A stretch of 64,000 nt of DNA from Bacteroides faecis MAJ27 (GTDB taxonomy: Bacteria; Bacteroidota; Bacteroidia; Bacteroidales; Bacteroidaceae), in contig NZ_FNNN01000018.1 of NCBI RefSeq assembly GCF_900106755.1, positions 1 to 64,000 on the forward strand, given 5' to 3'. The notes beneath the pieces were generated by a model. It searched no databases and was not told where the DNA came from. It saw only the letters and a program-made list of their open reading frames with translations. The position numbers and the translations under genes were made by a program. Positions 24,908 through 33,155 of this stretch are shown one piece after another; positions within the stretch are counted from its first letter, which is position 1, and each line of letters starts with the position of its first letter.

Positions 24908-26098
24908 ATGAAGAAGATTAGTTACAGCCTCGTGTTTAACAGAAAAAAGAAGCTGAACAAAAAGGGAATGGCATTGGTACAAGTAGAGGCTTACTTAAAC
25001 AGGAGAAAAATGTATTTTTCAACCAGGGTATACCTTAAACCAGAACAATGGGACGTAAAGCGAAGGATGGTAAAGAACCATCCTAATTCAGATGCTTTAA
25101 ATCGAATGCTATATGATTTTATAGCTGACATCGAACAGAAAGAACTTGGATTATGGCAACAGAGAAGATCGATATCTTTAGATTCGTTGAAAGACTCTAT
25201 TGACAAACCGGAAAATAGTGGAAACTCATTTCTGACGTTTTTTAAAGAAGAAGTCAACAACTCTTCTTTAAAAGAAAGCACCAAACAGAACCATCTATCC
25301 ACTTTAGAATTGTTGCAAGAGTATAAAAAAGACATTGTATTCACTGATTTGACATTTGAATTTGTGTCTTCGTTTGATAACTATTTGCAATCTAAAGGGT
25401 ATCATCTCAATACCATTGCTAAGCATATGAAGCATCTAAAGCGGTATGTAAATGTGGCTATAAATAAGGAATACATGGATATTCAGAAGTATGCTTTTAG
25501 AAAATATAAAATAAAAAGTATAGAAGGAAATCATACGCACCTATCTCCGGAAGAGCTGAATAAAATGGAAAATTTGATTTTGGAAGGGAAATTTACGAAG
25601 TTGCAAAAATCGAAGGATGCCTTTCTATTTTGCTGCTATGCCGGCTTACGGTATTCTGATTTTATAAATCTGACGGCTGCAAATATTGTTGAACTCCATC
25701 AGGAGACATGGTTGATTTACAAATCCGTTAAAACAGGTATTGATGTGCGTCTACCTTTATATTTATTATTTGAAGGTAAAGGTCTTAAGGTTTTGGAGCA
25801 CTATAAAGAGGATCTGGATGGATTCTTTAAATTGAAAGATAATTCTAATGTAAATAAAGACTTGAATGCATTAGCTAAGTTGGCAAAAATGGATAAACGT
25901 ATATCATTTCATACAGCACGTCACACAAATGCTACCTTATTAATATATAGTGGTGCCAATATAACCACTGTACAGAAACTGTTGGGGCACAAAAGCGTGA
26001 AGACAACTCAAGTGTATGCCAATATCATGGATATGACCATTGTGCATGATCTTGAGAAAGCGGCCCATTCAAAATTAGCTAATAGACAAAAAGGTTAG
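24908..26098 (+). CDS. Tyrosine recombinase, probable SusC shufflon invertase
   Basis: A 396-residue tyrosine recombinase with a core-binding domain (about 105-200) and catalytic domain (210-385). The active site is complete: R248 (YAGLRYSD), K275 (SVKTG), H335 and R338 (HTARH), H361 (LGHKSV) and Tyr370 (QVYANI). The gene lies within the segment bounded by the palindromic crossover sites, just like the invertases of B. fragilis SusC/SusD shufflons, so it very likely performs the inversion and rides along with it. It diverges from the expressed susC. A partial -7 box, TTAATTTG, lies at 24872-24879. Confidence 0.9.
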   Translation: MKKISYSLVFNRKKKLNKKGMALVQVEAYLNRRKMYFSTRVYLKPEQWDVKRRMVKNHPNSDALNRMLYDFIADIEQKELGLWQQRRSISLDSLKDSIDKPENSGNSFLTFFKEEVNNSSLKESTKQNHLSTLELLQEYKKDIVFTDLTFEFVSSFDNYLQSKGYHLNTIAKHMKHLKRYVNVAINKEYMDIQKYAFRKYKIKSIEGNHTHLSPEELNKMENLILEGKFTKLQKSKDAFLFCCYAGLRYSDFINLTAANIVELHQETWLIYKSVKTGIDVRLPLYLLFEGKGLKVLEHYKEDLDGFFKLKDNSNVNKDLNALAKLAKMDKRISFHTARHTNATLLIYSGANITTVQKLLGHKSVKTTQVYANIMDMTIVHDLEKAAHSKLANRQKG

Positions 26099-26286
26099 AC
26101 ATTGATTGTCTAAGAATGTCCTGTTTTTAAGATTGGTTTCAATAAAATTGATTCAGAATCTAACAATATGGCAGAAATAATGCATAAATCAATGTAAGAA
26201 TATGCAATTTACAAGTGATTTGTCGCATATAAATGACTGTAATATACATAATAAGTGCAATGTCAGGACTCATTCCTTTTAAAGGG

Positions 26287-26317
26287 ACGATCCGTTCCTT
26301 TAAAAGGAACAGATCGT
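26287..26317. repeat. 31-bp interrupted palindrome downstream of invertase
   Basis: ACGATC-C-GTTCCTTT-A-AAAGGAAC-A-GATCGT is symmetric around 26302, with paired single mismatches. Related half-sites, CCTTTTAAAGG at 26276-26285 and CTTTAAAAGGAAG at 26342-26354, flank it. No T-run follows, so a simple terminator is less likely than a protein-binding array. The remaining gene-free sequence from 26099 to 26932 holds no clear open frame or promoter. Confidence 0.6.
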
Positions 26318-26932
26318 TACTCACCGAGAAACATCTAATTGCTTTAAAAGGAAGAGTCAAAAGTAGTTTTAATTTCTAAATCTGTTCTAACTGATAGTTT
26401 TTTTTGTCACAGGGGAATATATCATATCGAAACTAAACGTTTCTTTTATATTTAAAGGTGCAAGCTGATACAAACAATCGCATATCACAAGGAGACAATA
26501 GTAGACAGATATATTTCATCTGCAGATCTGCTGTTTTAAAATTCTGCCGATTTTTGTTACTACCACAAGCTAGTCTTGCATATTTTGAATTATACCATAA
26601 CTAAATATGCTTTTATTCAGATTTGTTCTTTTTCTACTATTATGCAAAAAGTAATCATTCATTATGATTGGTGGTGAGAAATATCCAATAAATATAAAAA
26701 TAGTATTCATTAATGGCGCTTCATATAAATAAAAAAAGACGCAACTTGCTTATAATAAATTACTTAGTTGATAAAAACGGATAGAAACAGGGTATCATCC
26801 GTTAAAGAAAAGGGTAGCTTTGATACTGATAAATAATTGATTATCATGTTTATATATGGATACAATAATATGTAAAATGATTAGGCTTATATTTCTCATT
26901 ATTGTAATAATCAGCATTTTATATTAAAAATT

Positions 26933-26972
26933 AGTTCTGCAAAGACTTTGCAAATTTCGTACATCGGTATGC
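26933..26972 (+). repeat. Shufflon crossover site 2 (5' edge of silent susC, locus 2)
   Basis: This matches the block in the expressed susC at 38 of 40 positions. The palindrome core TGCAAAGACTTTGCA is at 26938-26952. Upstream of it there is no ATG in frame back to the stop at 26882-26884, so the gene is silent until inversion supplies a 5' end. Confidence 0.88.
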
Positions 26973-29923
26973 AAACTCAAGAAGTAGCGATTAAGCCTAA
27001 TTTAAAGGTAGTACTTAGGTCGGATGCTCAACAGATCGATGAAGTTGTTGTTACAGCAATGGGTATTAAAAGATCTGAAAAAGCATTAGGTTATGCTGCG
27101 ACCTCAGTGGGTGGAGAAAAAATTGCGGAAAGCCGTACATCTGATGTGATGTCAAGCTTGGCAGGTAAGATTGCAGGTGTACAGATTTCCAGCACTTCAT
27201 CTGACCCCGGAGCCTCTAATTCGGTCATTATCCGTGGAGTCAGCTCACTCTCCGGTACCAACCAGCCACTATATGTCGTGGATGGAGTACCTTTGAATAA
27301 CTCTACCGTATACTCTACAGATGGTTTGAATAGCGGATATGATTTTGGAAACGGTGCCAACGCTATCAATCCGGATGATGTGGCAAACATGACTATTTTG
27401 AAAGGTGCTGCGGCTACTGCTTTGTATGGTAGCCGTGCCGCCAATGGTGTAGTCATGATTACTACCAAAAGTGGCCGGAAAGAAAAAGGAGTTGGAATCG
27501 AGTATAACGGTGGAGTTCAGTGGTCAACTGTTCTGCGTCTGCCGGAATTTCAAAATGAATTTGGTATGGGATGGAACGGCAACCATACAGAATTGGAGAA
27601 CGGTTCCTGGGGACCTCGTTTCGATGGTTCCATGCAGCTGTGGGGGAATGTGTACAACAACTCTCAGAAACTGAAACCTTATGTGGCAATGCCTGATAAC
27701 ATCAAAGACTTTTTTGATGCGGGATTCAGATATAGCAACAGCCTTTCATTCAATGGAGCTACAGATAAAAGTGATTATTATGTATCATTCTCTCAGATCA
27801 GCGATGATGGTATGATCCCGACAGATGCTGACAGCTACGATAAATATACTTTTTCTGCACGCGGCAGCCATAAGGCAGGAGCGTTGACATTCTCTTCTTC
27901 ACTGAATTACGCTTATCAGAAGAATAACTTTGCTACTACGGGACAAGGTTTGTCCATGCTAAACTCTTTATATCAGACACCAAGAGATATCAGCATAATA
28001 GGACTGGAAGACCAGAATGATCCGTTCAACACTCCGGGATATTATTATACCCCCTACGGAGTTATGAACCCTTATTATATTTTGAATAACTATTTGAATG
28101 AATATGAATCTGAAAGATTCTACGGAAAATTTCAATTGGATTATGAATTCCTGAAATACTTCAAGTTTACGTACCGTATGGGCTTGGATACTACGACAGG
28201 ACAAAGTGACAAAGGAAAACCGAATCTGTACGCTCTTTATTATGAAGGTACTCCTAATGGAGAAGGTCAGGGCTCCAGCAGTCCTTTCTCTGGTGAAACC
28301 GGACAATATTCCGAGCAGATAACCCGTCGTCGCGAGATAAACCAGGATATTATGGTTAATTTCAATATGCCGGTTAACGATTTTAATGTCAATGCACTGG
28401 TCGGTTTCAATGGCAATGAACGTAAAGTCTCTTATCAATATTCAGAAGTTAATGATTTAACGATTCCTACATGGTTTAATCTGAAGAACTCCGGCAAAAC
28501 TCCTATAGTAGAACAGCACATGGAACTCAGACGTCTGATGGGTGTTTTCGGACAGTTTGAAGGTTCATGGAAGAATATGCTCTATTTAACGGTAACTGCC
28601 CGTAATGACTGGTCTTCTACTCTTCCGAAAGAAAATCGCAGTTTCTTCTATCCCGGTATTACCGGTAGTTTTATTTTCAGCGAATTATTGAATGACAATC
28701 TGCAGGATGTGATAACTTTTGGTAAGATACGCGCCAGCTGGGGTAAAACAGGTAACGATGCTGATGTGTATATGGTTAATCCTGTGTATGCACAATCTTC
28801 CAATAGAATACCTTTCGGTTCTCTGACTTTCCCTCTAGGAGGTGTCAACGCTTACTCTGCAGGAAATGTACTCGGAAGTAATACATTAAGTCCGGAAATG
28901 ACCACAGAATCTGAAGTCGGTTTAAATATGGCTTTCTTCCAAAACCGCCTCTCTTTTGACGTATCTTATTATAACAGGAATACCGATAAGCAGATTTTCT
29001 CTTTGGCTATGGACCCTGCTTCAGGCTATACAGCACAGAATATGAACTTGGGTAAGATTCGTAACCGTGGTATAGAACTCCTGATCAGCGGTACTCCGAT
29101 AAGAACAAAAGATTTTAGTTGGGAACTGACATGGAACTTCACAAAGAACTGGAGCAAGGTGATCAGTTTGCCGGAAGAATTGGGTGGCATTACAACGATT
29201 TATGGTCTCAATGGAGGTACCAGTATGTACGCTATAACAGGCATGCCTGTTGGTGTTTTCAAGGCTCAGGTAGCCGAACGTGATCCGCAAGGACGTATTG
29301 TAGTAAATTCATCAACGGGTCTTCCGGTTGAAGCCAGCGAATTCGGAATCTGCGGAGATATGAATAACAAATATCAAATGGGTGTTTCTACTAATTTAAA
29401 ATATAAAGGCATAAGCTTAGGTATTGATTTTGATATCCGTCAGGGGGGAGTAATGTATTCACGTACTAAAGATATAAACTATTTTACCGGTAACGCAATA
29501 CAGACTGCCTACAATGACCGTAATCCTTTGATTGTTCCTAACTCAGTAAATAAAATAGTGAATGGAGAAAACGTTACTTATGTAGAAAATACAACTCCTA
29601 TTACTAGTTCTAACATTTATAAATACTGGGGTGACGGTGGCTCTGATATGGGAAGCTGCTTCCTGGTGGACAAATCATACGTCAAGCTTCGTTCTGTTGT
29701 ATTAGGTTGGGACCTCCCCAGAAGATGGTTGGCAAAAACTCCTTTCCAGGCAGTAAAAGTGTCTGCATATGGCAATAACTTATTTGTCTGGACTCCATCC
29801 AGCAATACATTTATTGATCCCGAAATGACTTCATTTGGTAATGACCTTGAAGGTAACTATGGAGAATACACAGCTAATCCCAGCTCACGTCGTTTCGGTT
29901 TCAACTTAATGGTTAAATTTTAA
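26948..29923 (+). CDS. SusC/RagA transporter lacking promoter and signal peptide (silent, locus 2)
   Basis: About 990 residues of a TonB-dependent transporter. It begins in the middle of the regulatory-like domain (KTLQISYIGM), followed by the TonB-contact segment IDEVVVTAMGIKRSEKALGY, the plug (GSRAANGVVMITTKSGR) and a full barrel ending in a terminal Phe. There is no start codon, signal peptide or promoter; the TTG at 26948 is only the first possible alternative start and lies inside the crossover site. Inversion of about 2.7 kb would fuse it to the leader at 24456. From memory it corresponds to the BT2264 type, whose SusCD complex was crystallised with bound peptides, so oligopeptide import is plausible. 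Confidence 0.9.
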   Translation: MQISYIGMQTQEVAIKPNLKVVLRSDAQQIDEVVVTAMGIKRSEKALGYAATSVGGEKIAESRTSDVMSSLAGKIAGVQISSTSSDPGASNSVIIRGVSSLSGTNQPLYVVDGVPLNNSTVYSTDGLNSGYDFGNGANAINPDDVANMTILKGAAATALYGSRAANGVVMITTKSGRKEKGVGIEYNGGVQWSTVLRLPEFQNEFGMGWNGNHTELENGSWGPRFDGSMQLWGNVYNNSQKLKPYVAMPDNIKDFFDAGFRYSNSLSFNGATDKSDYYVSFSQISDDGMIPTDADSYDKYTFSARGSHKAGALTFSSSLNYAYQKNNFATTGQGLSMLNSLYQTPRDISIIGLEDQNDPFNTPGYYYTPYGVMNPYYILNNYLNEYESERFYGKFQLDYEFLKYFKFTYRMGLDTTTGQSDKGKPNLYALYYEGTPNGEGQGSSSPFSGETGQYSEQITRRREINQDIMVNFNMPVNDFNVNALVGFNGNERKVSYQYSEVNDLTIPTWFNLKNSGKTPIVEQHMELRRLMGVFGQFEGSWKNMLYLTVTARNDWSSTLPKENRSFFYPGITGSFIFSELLNDNLQDVITFGKIRASWGKTGNDADVYMVNPVYAQSSNRIPFGSLTFPLGGVNAYSAGNVLGSNTLSPEMTTESEVGLNMAFFQNRLSFDVSYYNRNTDKQIFSLAMDPASGYTAQNMNLGKIRNRGIELLISGTPIRTKDFSWELTWNFTKNWSKVISLPEELGGITTIYGLNGGTSMYAITGMPVGVFKAQVAERDPQGRIVVNSSTGLPVEASEFGICGDMNNKYQMGVSTNLKYKGISLGIDFDIRQGGVMYSRTKDINYFTGNAIQTAYNDRNPLIVPNSVNKIVNGENVTYVENTTPITSSNIYKYWGDGGSDMGSCFLVDKSYVKLRSVVLGWDLPRRWLAKTPFQAVKVSAYGNNLFVWTPSSNTFIDPEMTSFGNDLEGNYGEYTANPSSRRFGFNLMVKF

Positions 29924-29935
29924 ACAGGAATAAAA

Positions 29936-31432
29936 ATGAAAAAAATATTATTATATGCATCATTAGCAACAACAGCATTGTTTGCAGGTTGCGACCTGAA
30001 CATCAATGACGACCCGAACTACCCGATGAATGATCAGGTGACGGCGGATTTGATATTCCCCTCTATCAGTGCTTCCATTGCTTCGGCGGTAGGCGGAGAA
30101 ATTTATAATTACGCTGGCTTTTTCGCTCAGTACTATGAACAGAAACCGGAGTCGAATCAGTATAACACTCTATGTGAATATACATTTACCGAATCTTCCC
30201 AGCAAATGGATTATTCTTATAGAATCCTGTTTGCAGGAGCTTTGGAAGATGCAAAGCAGGTTCTGGAAAAGACTACAAACCCTGCCGACCGCTTCGCCAC
30301 TACCATACTAAGAGCATATGCCTTTCAGATAATGGTAGATAATACCAGTGACTCACCTTATTCGGAAGCTCTGCAAGGTAATGCCAATGCCACACCTAAA
30401 TGGGATACAGGTGAAACAGTATATAAAGGTATATTAGGTGAGATCGATGCAGCAGAAGCTGCTTTGGATGGAAGCGGTATGGATGTGCCGGATTTGATAT
30501 TCAACAAAAATATCGCTCAATGGAAAGGTTTTGCCAATGCTCTTCGCCTCCGTATGTATCTGCGTTTCATTGATGCCAATATAGATGCGGCTTCGTATAC
30601 AGAGAAAGTGAAGCCCTTGGTACAAAACAACGAATTCTTTACCGGTGACGTGAAACTGGATTGTTTTTTGGATGAAACAGACAAACGGAATCCATGGTAT
30701 AATACAAATGCGGTCGGATTGACCGGTAATCATTGTGCTGCTTATCCATTAATTTCTTATTTAAGCAGTACGGGAGATCCTCGAATCGCCTATGGTATTA
30801 GTAAAACAGATGCGGATGGAAAGTATGTCGGTCAACTTCCCGGAGGAAAAACACATATGCAAAGCATTCTGGGTACTGACAACTGGAAAAATAAAAACGT
30901 GAGTGCGATTGATTACTCTATCGGGGCTACAAAACCTGTCTATTTCTTTACTCAGGCTGAATTACAATTCCTGATAGCAGAGGTATATGCTCGTTTCCTC
31001 AATGATGATGCGAATGCAAAAAGTGCTTATGAAGCAGGTGTAACTGCTGACTTTGCCGTTCGTGGATTTACAGGTCAAGAAAGCACTATTCTGGAAGGAG
31101 AGTGTGCATGGTCTGCTGCCTCTACACTGGCAGACAAGCTAAACTTGATTTATATGCAGAAATGGGTAGCTCTTTTCTATATGGATCACATGGAAGCATG
31201 GAGTGAGATTCGTCGTACGGATTGTCCGAAACTATCTTCTTATTCAGCAGCTCAGATACAAGCTAATGAGGCAGTATACACTCCGGGAGAGTTGGTTGCA
31301 CCATGGACTAATGGTCTGGAAGCAGGCGGACTGATGAAACGTATGACTTATCCATTAAGCGCACGTCAGCAAAATGTAAATACTCCTGCAGGAGTACCGG
31401 GAAGTACTCCGGTTTGGTGGGATATCAAATAG
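29936..31432 (+). CDS. SusD/RagB-like surface lipoprotein (locus 2)
   Basis: A 498-residue lipoprotein with lipobox LFAGC and Cys19, followed by an acidic patch (DLNINDDPN) that fits surface export. It belongs to the SusD-like group without a glycan-type N-terminus: QVTADLIFPSISASIASAVGG near the start and the C-terminal IYMQKWVALFYMDHMEAWSE are characteristic. It lies 12 bp after the silent SusC and should be expressed only after inversion. It is probably the peptide-capturing lid of that transporter, by recollection of the BT2263/BT2264 complex. Confidence 0.88.
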   Translation: MKKILLYASLATTALFAGCDLNINDDPNYPMNDQVTADLIFPSISASIASAVGGEIYNYAGFFAQYYEQKPESNQYNTLCEYTFTESSQQMDYSYRILFAGALEDAKQVLEKTTNPADRFATTILRAYAFQIMVDNTSDSPYSEALQGNANATPKWDTGETVYKGILGEIDAAEAALDGSGMDVPDLIFNKNIAQWKGFANALRLRMYLRFIDANIDAASYTEKVKPLVQNNEFFTGDVKLDCFLDETDKRNPWYNTNAVGLTGNHCAAYPLISYLSSTGDPRIAYGISKTDADGKYVGQLPGGKTHMQSILGTDNWKNKNVSAIDYSIGATKPVYFFTQAELQFLIAEVYARFLNDDANAKSAYEAGVTADFAVRGFTGQESTILEGECAWSAASTLADKLNLIYMQKWVALFYMDHMEAWSEIRRTDCPKLSSYSAAQIQANEAVYTPGELVAPWTNGLEAGGLMKRMTYPLSARQQNVNTPAGVPGSTPVWWDIK

Positions 31433-31459
31433 TAACCAATAACTTAGTAAGTTTTACGT

Positions 31460-32152
31460 ATGAAAAATATAATATACAGCATATTAGTATGTTTGCCGTT
31501 TGTCTTTGGAGCTTGCGACAAATCAACAGATGATACTTCTAAAGTCACCTATTTTGTAACGTTGGAAAGAGAAGGCGATGAAAAGATCGTTTTAGAAAAA
31601 GGACAACCCTTTGTGGAGCCGGGATATTATGCGGAAATGAATGGAGAGGATATAACTGAATCAGTTCAGATAAAAGGAAGTGTTGATGTCAACACTCCGG
31701 GAATCTACAATTTAGTATATGCGGCATACAATGAGGACGGTTTTGCCAAAACATTCACGAGAACAGTATATGTAGCAGATGATACTGCTTCTCCTTTGAA
31801 ATCCGGAATTTATACTATAGCCGAAGGAAGCAAGCGTACCGCCCCTTCTGTGGTAGCTTTCAGTGGATATGAGATTGTGATTTTGCAGATGGAACCGGGA
31901 ATATTTTATATCAGCGATTTCTTAGGAGGCTGGTATGACCAGCGTGCTGGCTATGGACCAGATTATGCAATGGTTGGTAAATTCGAATTGAATGATGATA
32001 ATACCATTACTCCTCTGGAAAGTTATGTTGCAGGTTGGGGAGATTCCATGGATCAAATGACTAATACATTATTAGATCCTGCGACTGGGACTCTGAAATG
32101 GACTGTTGCTTATGCCGGTCAGCTATCTTTTGACATTATAGTAAAACAATAA
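31460..32152 (+). CDS. Surface lipoprotein with Ig-like N-terminal domain (BT_2262-like)
   Basis: A 230-residue lipoprotein: signal peptide with Cys19 in FGACDKSTDD, an Ig-like domain (about 30-110, PFVEPGYYAEMNGEDITESV and NTPGIYNLVYAAYNEDG) of the DUF5011 style, and a C-terminal beta domain (about 115-230) rich in Tyr, Gly and Trp. By arrangement and content it matches the accessory lipoprotein known from the BT2261-2264 SusCD complex. It is the third gene of the locus 2 operon and would sit on the cell surface next to SusD, adding a binding surface. Confidence 0.8.
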   Translation: MKNIIYSILVCLPFVFGACDKSTDDTSKVTYFVTLEREGDEKIVLEKGQPFVEPGYYAEMNGEDITESVQIKGSVDVNTPGIYNLVYAAYNEDGFAKTFTRTVYVADDTASPLKSGIYTIAEGSKRTAPSVVAFSGYEIVILQMEPGIFYISDFLGGWYDQRAGYGPDYAMVGKFELNDDNTITPLESYVAGWGDSMDQMTNTLLDPATGTLKWTVAYAGQLSFDIIVKQ

Positions 32153-32162
32153 AAATACGATT

Positions 32163-32663
32163 ATGAAGAAATATATGATATTACTTTTAGTTTCACTGGC
32201 TTTTACATTCGTGGCATGCGACAACGATACAGAACCAGGTGGTACTGCTGTTGAAAAAATGGCAGGAGACTGGTGGGTGACAGTGAATGCATTTATTGAC
32301 GGGAAAGAAGTAGAAGATCCCTTTGGAGCAGGACATCTGCAAATGAGTACTTACAATACAGCCAGCAACAGTGAAACTGAAATGTGGCTGGACGATTTAG
32401 GAAATTTCTGGGAATATAAACTGAAAGTAAACGTGAATTATGCAACGAGGACTTTCTCGACAACGGGCTTTGTGGATAATGTAACATATGAGTCCAAAGT
32501 GAAGATAACTGATGGTAAGGTACTGGAAAAAGCTGCCACAACTCCTAGCGGTATGCCTGCTGACAGTATCGTATATATGGTACAGTTCGACGACGATGAA
32601 GATGGATTAACTTATAAGGTTTCAGGTTTTCGTCGAACAGGTTTCCCTGCTGACGATTTTTAA
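32163..32663 (+). CDS. Small lipid-binding-type surface lipoprotein (BT_2261-like)
   Basis: A 166-residue lipoprotein: lipobox FVAC with Cys19, an acidic patch (DNDTEPGG), then a single calycin-like beta-barrel domain (MAGDWWVTVNAFIDG near 34, LQMSTYNTASNSETEMWLDD near 60-80). I recall this family being annotated as lipid-binding protein. It is the last gene of the locus 2 operon, 10 bp after the Ig-like lipoprotein, and is followed by a strong terminator. It probably associates with the SusCD complex. Confidence 0.78.
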   Translation: MKKYMILLLVSLAFTFVACDNDTEPGGTAVEKMAGDWWVTVNAFIDGKEVEDPFGAGHLQMSTYNTASNSETEMWLDDLGNFWEYKLKVNVNYATRTFSTTGFVDNVTYESKVKITDGKVLEKAATTPSGMPADSIVYMVQFDDDEDGLTYKVSGFRRTGFPADDF

Positions 32664-32686
32664 CAGAAGAGTTTAAATATGGAGAG

Positions 32687-32716
32687 GGCTGTTCCGCGAG
32701 TGGAACAGCCTTTTTT
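32687..32716 (+). terminator. Rho-independent terminator of locus 2
   Basis: GGCTGTTCC (32687-32695) pairs with GGAACAGCC (32702-32710), followed by six T. After it, 32717-33115 is AT-rich with no open frame or convincing promoter, as expected upstream of a silent gene. Confidence 0.9.
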
Positions 32717-33115
32717 GCAATCTAACTTCAAATAAGACAGATCAATATATGGCAGTCTCTAATATTTACAATAATTGCTTGCCTTTAAAAGAAAAATGAA
32801 TGGGATAATGTTTTTAATTAATAATATCCATTACCTGATTAATTGTATACAAATGAAGGCGCCTTTTATAACATGATACTATTTTTTTATTTATAATAGC
32901 TACCTGTTTTACAGATATAATATTGATTATAAGATAAATACTCCTCATTTCGGTAGAGAAATGGTATTACAAAGAGAGAGTAGATCATAAGCTGAATTTT
33001 GCTAACTAACTGTCAAATAGATGTATAGGCTATTTCTGTTTGATAAAATATCGACCTGTGTTACTGATTTGCACTCTGTATATCTTTCTGATTATCAGTT
33101 ATATATAAATTTATT

Positions 33116-33155
33116 AGTTCTGCAAAGACTTTGCAGATTTCGTATATCGGTATGC
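33116..33155 (+). repeat. Shufflon crossover site 3 (5' edge of silent susC, locus 3)
   Basis: This block is identical over 40 bp to the one in the expressed susC (inverted there). The 17-bp palindrome is at 33120-33136. It is in direct orientation to site 2, so recombination between sites 2 and 3 would delete the DNA between them. Confidence 0.9.

Noticed and set aside
26948..29923. Calling the truncated susC genes ordinary pseudogenes
   Set aside because: The frames are intact to the end, SusD partners are intact, and the truncation point coincides exactly with a shared recombination site.
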